Positions 1 to 5,666 of a stretch of 5,666 nucleotides of DNA are shown piece by piece. The stretch's first letter is position 1, and every line of letters starts with the position of its first letter. This DNA comes from Acidobacteriota bacterium (GTDB taxonomy: Bacteria; Acidobacteriota; Terriglobia; Terriglobales; Acidobacteriaceae), in assembly GCA_021781255.1 (NCBI GenBank), contig JAJXXG010000154.1, forward strand, positions 1-5,666. Direction: 5' to 3'. The position numbers were made by a program, and so were the translations under genes. The notes beneath the pieces were generated by a model. That model did not search any database. It worked only from the letters and a program-made list of their open reading frames with translations, and was not told where the DNA came from.

Positions 1-141
1 CACCACCAGCCGCGGTCCAGCGGCGGGCTGCCCCGAGGGTACAGTCTCCGGCTTGGGCTCCGATGGGGTTACGGACTCCTGTTCCTCCTGCGCCTTCATC
101 TTGCGGCGATCAATGACTTCAAACTTAGGTGTATCGCTCAT
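1..141 (-). CDS. DUF1844-like protein, N-terminal part (runs off the window edge)
   Basis: The reverse strand from an ATG at 141 reads 47 codons without a stop to the window edge, so only the N-terminus is present. It begins MSDTPKFEVIDRRKMKAQEE and continues into a Glu/Pro-rich, low-complexity stretch that looks disordered, then AGPRLVV. From memory, this opening (a FEVIDRRK-type motif, then an acidic tail) resembles small acidobacterial proteins carrying DUF1844, a domain of unknown function. The domain itself would lie outside the window, so the family call is by resemblance. An AGGAG at 144-148 precedes the ATG by only 2 nt, which is short. The gene lies 23 bp after the ygfZ stop on the same strand and is probably its operon partner. 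No biochemical role is known to me. Confidence 0.6.
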   Translation of the reverse strand, partial: MSDTPKFEVIDRRKMKAQEEQESVTPSEPKPETVPSGQPAAGPRLVV

Positions 142-164
142 AGCTCCTGCTATCTCAATGCAAA

Positions 165-1277
165 TCAAATCAGGTTAGGCGGCCCGACCAGAATCCGGGC
201 CGTGCCCGTGGCCGTTCCCACTGTGTACGTCAAGGCATCGTTACGCGCTTCGGCTTCGCTCCGAATCATGCCCAGCGCAAAGATCCTGTTTCCCGCCGTC
301 AGCTTCAGTTCCGCTGCGCTGGTCACGTGCCCCACGGCCGCACCATCCAGCAAAAGCTCGGTGCCGGAGGCCGGCACTGGCCCGGTCAGCTCCAGCCCGC
401 GCAAATGCCGGTGCACATTGCCGCGCGACCGGATGCGCTCCACAATCTCCTGCCCCAGGTAGCAGCCCTTGTTAAAGTGCAGCGTACGCATCTGCGAGGT
501 CTCCTGCGGCAGATCCCGCTCCAGCATGTCCACGCCGTATGAGGGAATGCCCTCGGCGATGCGGAAGGCCTCCAGCGCAGCGCAGCCCACGGGAGAAGCT
601 CCGGCCGTGGAAAGCGTGCGCCACAACCGCGTAATGCCTGCCACCGGGGTCCATAGCTCGTAGTGTGTGGCCAGGGTTCCATAGCCCCGCAGCATGCGCA
701 GGTTCAAGCCGTTCCACTCCACGCGGGTTGCCGTCATGGGCTCCGCCAGAACGGGCAGGCCCATCCGCCGCAGAACCGCATCGGCCTGCGGACCGGTCAA
801 GCCCAGAGCCGTCTCCTCCGCGCCCAACTCCTCGCCCAGCGGAACCAACTCCACGTCATCCATGATGATGAAGTGATCCAGATGCTTGAGCAGTCTGTCG
901 TACTGGTCTGCGGCGATGACCAGCTCAAGATTTTCGCCCTCGCGCCACACGGTCAGGTCGCCCTGAATGCGGCCCTGCGCGTTCAAAACCAGATTCCAGG
1001 CGCCGGCATTGGGTTCCAGATCGTTGACCGTGTTGGTGACCATGCCGCTCAGCCAGCGGAAACGATCTTCGCCCCGCACTGCCACACGTCGCAGCCAGCC
1101 CAGGTCATGCTCGGCGGCGCCGGTCGCGAGTGCCGCTATTTCCGTCTCTGGAGCGTCCAACTCCTGTGGGGTCATGGCCCCGCGATACTCGATAAGCCGG
1201 GGCGGCTTGGCCGATGCAGCCAGCAAGGCCGCCAGATGCGTGGACTGAGTGTTTGCGGCGGTCACCGATTCCGTCAT
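165..1277 (-). CDS. ygfZ: YgfZ/GcvT-family folate-binding protein
   Basis: The product is a 370-aa cytoplasmic protein related to the T-protein of glycine cleavage. YgfZ proteins bind tetrahydrofolate and help maintain certain Fe-S enzymes, such as the tRNA-modifying enzyme MiaB. The YgfZ signature KGCYLGQE is at residues 270-277, with the conserved Cys at 272. The GcvT-like segment LEAFRIAEGIPSYGVDM precedes it at 235-251. The N-terminal half carries the folate-domain pattern DRFRWLSGMVTNTVNDL (71-87) and LNAQGRIQGDL (98-108). I chose the ATG at 1277 because an AAAGAG (1285-1290) lies 7 nt upstream. A GTG at 1307 would add 10 residues but has a weaker ribosome site. A TATAAT box at 1344-1349 probably drives it together with the DUF1844-like gene downstream. 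Length and motifs look intact. The family is secure; the exact physiological target here is inferred from E. coli YgfZ. Confidence 0.9.
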   Translation of the reverse strand: MTESVTAANTQSTHLAALLAASAKPPRLIEYRGAMTPQELDAPETEIAALATGAAEHDLGWLRRVAVRGEDRFRWLSGMVTNTVNDLEPNAGAWNLVLNAQGRIQGDLTVWREGENLELVIAADQYDRLLKHLDHFIIMDDVELVPLGEELGAEETALGLTGPQADAVLRRMGLPVLAEPMTATRVEWNGLNLRMLRGYGTLATHYELWTPVAGITRLWRTLSTAGASPVGCAALEAFRIAEGIPSYGVDMLERDLPQETSQMRTLHFNKGCYLGQEIVERIRSRGNVHRHLRGLELTGPVPASGTELLLDGAAVGHVTSAAELKLTAGNRIFALGMIRSEAEARNDALTYTVGTATGTARILVGPPNLI

Positions 1278-1343
1278 AGATAAGCTCTTTCGCTGCCCAG
1301 CGCACACTTTTCTTCACGATTCAGAGCGCCGGACTGCATCCTG

Positions 1344-1349
1344 ATTATA
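1344..1349 (-). promoter_or_regulatory. Candidate -10 box (TATAAT) for the ygfZ operon
   Basis: The reverse strand carries an exact TATAAT at 1349-1344, about 67 bp upstream of the ygfZ ATG, in an otherwise GC-rich gap between divergent genes. No convincing -35 hexamer lies 16-18 bp upstream, and there is no TG extension. A start site near 1337 would give a leader of about 60 nt. The call rests on match and position only. Confidence 0.4.
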
Positions 1350-1397
1350 GCCTTGCTATTAGATGCGGCAGCGGCAAGACCGGAAGCCGGAGACCAC

Positions 1398-1403
1398 GAG
1401 GAG
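1398..1403 (+). promoter_or_regulatory. Ribosome binding site deciding the metallopeptidase start
   Basis: GAGGAG at 1398-1403 lies 5 nt before the ATG at 1409. It supports that start over the overlapping out-of-frame ATG at 1405. Confidence 0.7.
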
Positions 1404-1408
1404 AATGG

Positions 1409-3052
1409 ATGAGGGAACCGCTCGCGAAAACAGGGGGGAGCCATCGCTTGTGGCTGGCCGCCACAGCCATATGCATTGCAACCACAGGGGTTGCGGCCCA
1501 AACTCCCGCATCTGCCCCGCCCCCGACCCAAACATCCCCGGCTCCACAGACGCCTCCGGCCGCCGGCAAGGACACATCCAAGGCCCAGATCCACATCACG
1601 CCGGAACAGGCGCAGCAGCTCTTCAGCCTCGTCGATGACCTGCTCAAGTTCTCCTCGCAGGAGACAGGACTGCCCATTCAGGGAACCGTGAAGCGCCGGC
1701 TGACCACCCGCGCGGCCGTCGAGGCCTACCTGACGGAAAAGCTCAACGAGGACCAGGACGCCAAGCGCATGCAGAACAGCGAAATTGTCCTGAAGAAGTT
1801 CGGCCTGCTGGATCGCGACTTTGAGCTGAAGCCTTTCCTGATTGCCCTGCTGAAGGAGCAGATTGAGGCGTATTACGACTCCAAGACGAAGACCGTGAAT
1901 CTGCTGGACTGGATTAAGCCCGATGAGCAGAAACCTGTTCTGGCGCACGAACTGACGCACGCGCTGCAGGATCAGCACGTCGATCTGGAAAAGTGGAGCG
2001 ACCAGACGCCTCCGGATGTTTCCACCAACGCCGCCCAGGATAGCGAGCATCTGGCCAAAGATGAGTTCGATACCGCCCGGCAGGCCGTGGTGGAGGGTCA
2101 GGCTACGGCCGTGATGATGGACAACATCCTGAAGCCGATGGGCCGCAGCCTGATTAAAGACCCCGAGGTGATGGATTACATCAAGCAGCAGATGGGCGGG
2201 TCCGACAACTCGCCCGTGATGGCGCGCGCACCGATCCTGCTCTCGGAATCGCTCATGTTTCCCTACCGAGAGGGGCTGAGCTTTGAACAGGATGTATGGA
2301 TGGATAAAGGCCGTGAGGCTGCCTTTACCGGCACCCTTGACCGTCCTCCCTCATCCAGCTGGGAGATCATCAATCCCCGCGAGTACGAGCAGGGCCGGGC
2401 ACCGAACATTCCGCTGCTGCCGAATATCCACCAGCTCGTTGACCCGCTCTACCGGCCCTATGACATTGGCCAGGTGGGCGAGCTGGACCTGCACATTCTC
2501 GCCAGCATTCTGGGCGGCGACGAGGCCGCGCGCAACCTGAGCCCCGCATGGGATGGCGGCATCTACTGGGCGGGTCAGTTGCGCAGCGCCACGCCCGCGG
2601 AGCAGGCCAGCACCAAATCCATCGCCTTCTTTTACCTCTCGGTGTGGAAGAGCCACGCCTCCGCGGCGGCCTTTGCCCGCCTGTATGCCGACAACCTGGG
2701 CCGCAAATACTCCGGACTGAAGCCGGACGATGCTGCGCGCTCCACTGCGCCGGCGGGCAATGGAGACGAGCAGGTCTACTCCACGAACGAAGGTCCGGTC
2801 GTGATCTCCACGCGGGGCAAGATGGTGTTTGTCTCAGAGAGTTTTCCGCTGGCGCTGGCGCGCAAGCTCACCACGCTTGTGCTGGATGCGCAAGGCAGCG
2901 GCGATCTGCAGATGGCCGCCGCCGCTCGCACTGCTCCCACCGATCTAACGAACGCAATGCCGGACTCGCTTTCCGGCAGCTTTGTGCGCTTCTTTGCCGA
3001 TTGCGGTGTGATGAAGGCCGCAGTTGACGCCGGCCTGCAAGCGGCGCAATAG
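1409..3052 (+). CDS. Exported putative zinc metallopeptidase (HELTH motif)
   Basis: The product is a 547-aa protein. Residues 1-30 look like a Sec signal peptide: basic n-region, hydrophobic stretch LWLAATAICIATTGVAA, and likely cleavage after VAA before Q31. Residues 31-53 form a Pro/Thr/Ala-rich linker. The zinc-binding HExxH motif is H180-E-L-T-H184, in the context LAHELTHALQDQH. E229, in VVEGQATAVM 45 residues later, is a good candidate for the third ligand, as in gluzincin-type peptidases. The Glu-Gly-x-Ala pattern after an ELTHALQDQ helix recurs in uncharacterised bacterial and archaeal HExxH proteins. The C-terminal 300 residues have no motif I recognise. The protein probably acts in the periplasm or at the envelope; its substrate is unknown. 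It is transcribed alone, divergent from ygfZ and convergent with the oxidoreductase. The zinc motif is seen directly; peptidase activity is inferred. Confidence 0.75.
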   Translation: MREPLAKTGGSHRLWLAATAICIATTGVAAQTPASAPPPTQTSPAPQTPPAAGKDTSKAQIHITPEQAQQLFSLVDDLLKFSSQETGLPIQGTVKRRLTTRAAVEAYLTEKLNEDQDAKRMQNSEIVLKKFGLLDRDFELKPFLIALLKEQIEAYYDSKTKTVNLLDWIKPDEQKPVLAHELTHALQDQHVDLEKWSDQTPPDVSTNAAQDSEHLAKDEFDTARQAVVEGQATAVMMDNILKPMGRSLIKDPEVMDYIKQQMGGSDNSPVMARAPILLSESLMFPYREGLSFEQDVWMDKGREAAFTGTLDRPPSSSWEIINPREYEQGRAPNIPLLPNIHQLVDPLYRPYDIGQVGELDLHILASILGGDEAARNLSPAWDGGIYWAGQLRSATPAEQASTKSIAFFYLSVWKSHASAAAFARLYADNLGRKYSGLKPDDAARSTAPAGNGDEQVYSTNEGPVVISTRGKMVFVSESFPLALARKLTTLVLDAQGSGDLQMAAAARTAPTDLTNAMPDSLSGSFVRFFADCGVMKAAVDAGLQAAQ

Positions 3053-3057
3053 GGCTT

Positions 3058-3112
3058 CGGCGGCAGGGCATCGGAGGCAGCTTTATGCTGGGCCCCGATT
3101 GCCTCGCCGCCG
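3058..3112. terminator. Long hairpin between convergent genes, possible bidirectional terminator
   Basis: Six bases after the metallopeptidase stop, CGGCGGC (3058-3064) pairs with GCCGCCG (3106-3112). Inner pairs continue the stem with small bulges: AGG (3065-3067) with CCT (3102-3104), TCGG (3071-3074) with CCGA (3095-3098), and CAGC (3078-3081) with GCTG (3087-3090) around a TTTAT loop. The structure ends 14 bp before the oxidoreductase stop on the other strand, so it could serve both transcripts. There is no T-tract on either side, so it is not a canonical intrinsic terminator; it may instead protect 3' ends or act with Rho. Confidence 0.5.
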
Positions 3113-3125
3113 CATCGCGCCCGTA

Positions 3126-4382
3126 TCAGGCATGCCCCTGCGTCAACGGGGGAATCGTCTTGGTGCTTCCTTCAAACACGGCGTCCTTCCCGATGGAACA
3201 GGCTATCGCCGAACCGAAGCCCGCGTGCACATCGGCGATGGGCTGCGTCTTTGTCCGCACGCACTGGACGAAGGCTCTGCACGCCGTCAGCGTAGGCTCT
3301 TCCGCATTGCGCGCATCGATGCGCGCGCCCGGCCCGCGGTACGGCATCTCGCCGTTAGCCTTGTAGGATGCCCCTGTCTTGACGCCGCGCTGCACCACGC
3401 TGGAGTGGGAAGCGGCGGTGATGACCTTGCGCGCTTCCGTATAGAACGTGGCGTCTTCCGGCGTAATCTGCACGCTGCCCTTGGTGCCGTAGACCCAGAG
3501 CTGCTCGCCCATCATGGCGTTGGCTGTAAGCGAGTTGAAAACGAGACGCCGGCCACGCGAATAGTGCAGAATCGCCTGCACATTGTCGCCCACCGTCCGG
3601 CCATCGTGATAGGTCGCAATGCTCGTGGTGCCCAGAATGCTCGCAGGCAGCTCGCCGAAGACCCAGTTGGCAAAGTCAATCTGGTGCGACCCAAGCTCTT
3701 CCAGCAGGCCGCCGGAGGACTCGCGGTAGAGGCGCCAGTTCATCAGGTGTTCCAGGTCAGGACTGGGCACCACGCGGCGCCAGTCATCCTGGCGGCACCA
3801 GTAGGCGTAGATGTGCGTGGGCTCGCCGATCTCGCCCGCGTGGATGCGTCGGACGGACTCCTGGAACCACGGCGCGTAGCGCAACTGGTGCCCCACCTGA
3901 AAGATCTGCCCGGTCTTCTTCACCGTGTCCACAATGTCAAAGCAGCTTTGCGGAGTAAAGCCCATGGTCTTTTCTCCGTAGACCGCCCGCCCGCTGAGCA
4001 TCACGTCAATCACGTGCTGCGCGTGGAAGACTGGCGGAGAGGCAACAATCACGGCATCCAGATCCTTGCGATCCAGCAGGGCGCGGTGGTCCTTGTATGT
4101 GGCGAGCGGATGCCCGACCAGTTCGCTGGCCTGCGCAAATCGAGGCTCGTAGACATCGCAAACCGCGACGAACTCCGCTCCCGGCACCCGCAGCAACTGG
4201 CGCATCAATTCCTTGCCCCGGCTGCCGGGCCCAATCACGCCCAGGCGCACGGGTTCGGCATGTGTCTCCCGGGCGGCGGTTTCTGTCGCCTCCGGCTCGG
4301 CTGCCAGCAGCGGGGTCGACTTCAGCAGCCGGGCAGAGAGCACACTCATTGAGATTCCTTGCAGCAAACTTCTGCGATTCAT
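3126..4382 (-). CDS. Gfo/Idh/MocA-family oxidoreductase with twin-arginine leader
   Basis: The product is a 418-aa NAD(P)-dependent oxidoreductase of the glucose-fructose oxidoreductase/inositol dehydrogenase family, which usually acts on sugars or polyols. It starts MNRRSLLQG, a Tat-like twin-arginine motif, with a modest hydrophobic stretch to about residue 28. The Rossmann fold follows: RLGVIGPGSRG at 46-56 (GxGxxG) and D76 at the end of the second strand, which tends to favour NAD. The usual EKP motif appears as E137-K138-T139. The C-terminal active-site segment GGLLEELGSHQIDF (224-237) provides H233 and D236. The gene follows apbE by 37 bp on the same strand, probably in one transcript. 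GGAG at 4394-4397 is 11 nt from this ATG, while a second in-frame ATG at 4349 has a better spaced AAGGA. Family secure; substrate unknown. Tat export with a bound cofactor has precedent in Zymomonas GFOR, but here it is inferred. Confidence 0.85.
   Translation of the reverse strand: MNRRSLLQGISMSVLSARLLKSTPLLAAEPEATETAARETHAEPVRLGVIGPGSRGKELMRQLLRVPGAEFVAVCDVYEPRFAQASELVGHPLATYKDHRALLDRKDLDAVIVASPPVFHAQHVIDVMLSGRAVYGEKTMGFTPQSCFDIVDTVKKTGQIFQVGHQLRYAPWFQESVRRIHAGEIGEPTHIYAYWCRQDDWRRVVPSPDLEHLMNWRLYRESSGGLLEELGSHQIDFANWVFGELPASILGTTSIATYHDGRTVGDNVQAILHYSRGRRLVFNSLTANAMMGEQLWVYGTKGSVQITPEDATFYTEARKVITAASHSSVVQRGVKTGASYKANGEMPYRGPGARIDARNAEEPTLTACRAFVQCVRTKTQPIADVHAGFGSAIACSIGKDAVFEGSTKTIPPLTQGHA
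4356..4360 (-). promoter_or_regulatory. Internal AAGGA before a second in-frame ATG of the oxidoreductase
   Basis: AAGGA on the reverse strand (4360-4356) lies 6 nt before an in-frame ATG at 4349 (codon 12). This spacing is better than that of the site serving the ATG at 4382. Translation from here would omit the twin arginines. It may be chance, since the hexamer also falls within the Tat-leader codons. Confidence 0.3.
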
Positions 4383-4419
4383 GCGGCTCTACACTCCATA
4401 AAAGCGTTACGGTTGTCGT

Positions 4420-5412
4420 TCAAGTGGTTAAAGAAACTTCAGCCGGCCAGCGCGTGGCCTCGTGTTGCCATGCTCTCCTGCCCTCTGCCAGAACCAGAGC
4501 AGAGACATGCGGAAGCTGCTCGAGCAGGCGGGCACGCTGCTTCCGCTCCATGACAAACAATGCATTGGAGAGCACATCGCTTTCGGTCGCCGAAGTCGAA
4601 ATTACGCAAACCTGGATGGTGTCTTCCACCGGGCGCAGCGTGCGCGGATTCATGATGGATCCATAAAGGCGCCCGTTGTCGACAAAGTGCTTTTCCGTAT
4701 GGTTTGCCGTGGAGATGGATGTATCTCGAAGGACCATGCTGCAGAGCACGGATTCGCTGCGGTGCGCGGCTGGAATCGTGACCTTCCATCCCGTTTCGTC
4801 CGGTGGCGCGCCCAGCGCGTAGATGGTGCTGCTGCCGGCGGAGAGCAGCGCCGCCTCTACCGGCAACTGCCGCAGCAGGTGGATTGCGCGGTCCACCGCA
4901 TAGCCCTTGCCGATGCCGCCGGGGTCCAGCTCGATGCCGCGCTCCAGAAACCGCACAGTACGTCGCGCCGGGTCCAGCCTGACTTTTTCCCAGCCGACGT
5001 CATCCCGCACCTGGGCCAGAGCTTTTCGCGCAGGAAGGCTTCCGTCTGCGCCGTAGAAACCCCAGGCCTTCATCAGCCGGCCCACGGTCATATCGAAAGC
5101 GCCATCCGAGCGGCGGCTCCATTCCCATGCAGTCTCAAGAAACTGGAATGTCTCGGGGTCGGTCGTCACGCTGCTGCGCGGCGCCTCGCGATTGATGCGG
5201 GAAAGCTCGCTGGACGGACGATAGTGGCTCAGCAGGCTCTCGTCTCCCTACACTTCCTCAAAGGCCGTGCGGGCCGCTGCCGAAGCGTGCTCCTCGGACG
5301 GGGCGTACAGGTGAAGCGTAAACTCGGTGCCCATGGCTGGATAGACAAAGGAAAACAGCCCCGACGCCTCTGCACGAAGATCAGGATCGCCGACGACCAT
5401 CTGCTCGACCAC
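4420..5412 (-). pseudogene. apbE: FAD:protein FMN transferase (ApbE), interrupted by an in-frame TAG
   Basis: ApbE enzymes move FMN from FAD onto Thr/Ser of target flavoproteins, usually outside the cytoplasm. From a GTG at 5412 the frame runs 331 codons to a TGA at 4420-4422 and is open except for TAG at codon 55 (5248-5250). Before it are YPAMGTEFTLHLYAP (about residues 23-37) and AFEEV (50-54). After it are LLSHYRPSSELSRIN (59-73), LDPGGIGKGYAVD (162-174), SAGSSTIYALG (191-201), MNPRTLRP (254-261) and SATESDVLSNALFVM (274-288). All match ApbE order, so the stop splits one gene. The usual His before the xMxPRT segment is Ser here. No signal peptide or lipobox is visible. An internal GTG at 5169 gives a 249-aa product with no good ribosome site and without the conserved N-terminus. 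The gene lies upstream of the oxidoreductase by 37 bp. Family very likely; functional state uncertain. Confidence 0.82.
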
Positions 5413-5633
5413 TCAGTTCCCTTTTCTGAATCCGCCACGGCCAGCCCGGGATTCCTCTGGCGGCCAGGTGCAGGCCGGGAGCGGCGCGCAGGTTTACGAC
5501 CATGCCTGCCCTCGCTCCCTCTTGCGATTCAGGATACATTTCCTATTCCTGCATCGTCATGCCCGGGGCGGCAAAAAATCCAAAAAATAGATTCCTGTTC
5601 GCCTGGGTCTTGCGCGCAGGGCCGGTTCCGGGG
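5413..5633. other. Intergenic region upstream of apbE
   Basis: About 220 bp without a supported gene. It holds the apbE ribosome site, a doubled ATTTTTTG on the reverse strand (both copies within 5573-5590) and a 52-codon small frame (5381-5539, reverse) of doubtful status. No convincing promoter pair was seen. The T-runs follow the putative upstream gene end but have no clear stem before them, so I do not call a terminator. Confidence 0.5.
5418..5425 (-). promoter_or_regulatory. Ribosome binding site for apbE
   Basis: AAAAGGGA on the reverse strand (5425-5418) lies 5 nt before the GTG at 5412. This favours that start over the in-frame ATG at 5400, which has no comparable site. Its presence shows that the frame upstream of the TAG still carries a translation start. 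Confidence 0.6.
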
Positions 5634-5666
5634 CTACTGATCTCCGCCCAGAATGGTGCCCACGAT
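5634..5666 (-). CDS. Possible C-terminal end of an unidentified protein
   Basis: At the right edge the reverse strand reads ten codons, IVGTILGGDQ, then TAG at 5636-5634. It is hydrophobic and Gly-rich, as a protein C-terminus could be, but far too short to identify. The other two reverse frames are also open here for longer, so which one is coding cannot be decided from the window. Confidence 0.3.
   Translation of the reverse strand: MVGTILGGDQ

Noticed and set aside
663..1283. 206-codon plus-strand open frame
   Set aside because: It is antisense to ygfZ and shows no motif.
1353..1362. Plus-strand promoter for the metallopeptidase (TATTAG near 1357)
   Set aside because: The match is weak and no -35 element lies at the proper distance.
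1274..2050. 258-codon minus-strand open frame
   Set aside because: It is antisense to the metallopeptidase, whose signal peptide, zinc motif and ribosome site are convincing.
3024..4352. 442-codon plus-strand open frame
   Set aside because: It is antisense to the Gfo/Idh/MocA gene and has no recognisable domain; its composition (Arg/His/Ala-rich) is typical of a shadow frame in GC-rich DNA.
5248..5250. TAG as a pyrrolysine or recoded codon
   Set aside because: Nothing in the window supports recoding: no specialised tRNA or insertion structure was seen, another gene here appears to end in TAG, and a point mutation or sequencing error is simpler.
5229..5438. Minus-strand frame of 69 codons across the apbE N-terminus
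   Set aside because: I considered a frameshifted ApbE N-terminus, but the ApbE motifs lie in the other frame throughout; this one is Arg-rich with no family features.
4462..5640. 392-codon plus-strand open frame
   Set aside because: It is antisense to apbE, which has clear family motifs on the other strand. Its being open across the TAG position means nothing.

Overview
This 5.7-kb, GC-rich window is an ordinary-looking piece of bacterial chromosome, most likely from an acidobacterium (Acidobacteriaceae/Terriglobia type). The assignment is inference. It rests on a partial gene whose product begins MSDTPKFEVIDRRKMKAQEE, as I remember acidobacterial DUF1844 proteins doing, and on the style of the neighbours: a Tat-type Gfo/Idh/MocA oxidoreductase and an exported HELTH metallopeptidase. 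No mobile elements, RNA genes, CRISPR arrays or phage genes were seen.

Layout: (1) 1-1277, minus strand: ygfZ, a folate-binding GcvT-like protein linked to Fe-S cluster maintenance, followed after 23 bp by the start of a DUF1844-like gene that runs off the left edge. The two look like one operon. (2) 1278-1408: a short divergent intergenic region with a perfect TATAAT box on the minus strand. (3) 1409-3052, plus strand: an exported putative zinc metallopeptidase with a signal peptide, Pro/Thr/Ala-rich linker and HELTH motif. (4) 3053-3125: a convergent gap filled by a long hairpin, a likely shared terminator or insulator. (5) 3126-4382, minus: a Gfo/Idh/MocA oxidoreductase with a twin-arginine leader. 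(6) 4420-5412, minus: apbE (FAD:protein FMN transferase), 37 bp upstream of the oxidoreductase and probably co-transcribed with it. (7) 5413-5633: intergenic. (8) 5634-5666: possible last ten codons of another minus-strand gene.

The most notable observation is in apbE. A single in-frame TAG at 5248-5250 interrupts an otherwise continuous 331-codon frame with recognisable ApbE sequence on both sides. A naive gene caller would start the gene at an internal GTG (5169) and lose the conserved N-terminal part. The cause could be a recent nonsense mutation, a sequencing error, or (less likely) readthrough.

I did not find a convincing previously undescribed system. The remaining findings are local: alternative starts on the oxidoreductase that would remove its Tat motif, variant motif residues, and the convergent hairpin.
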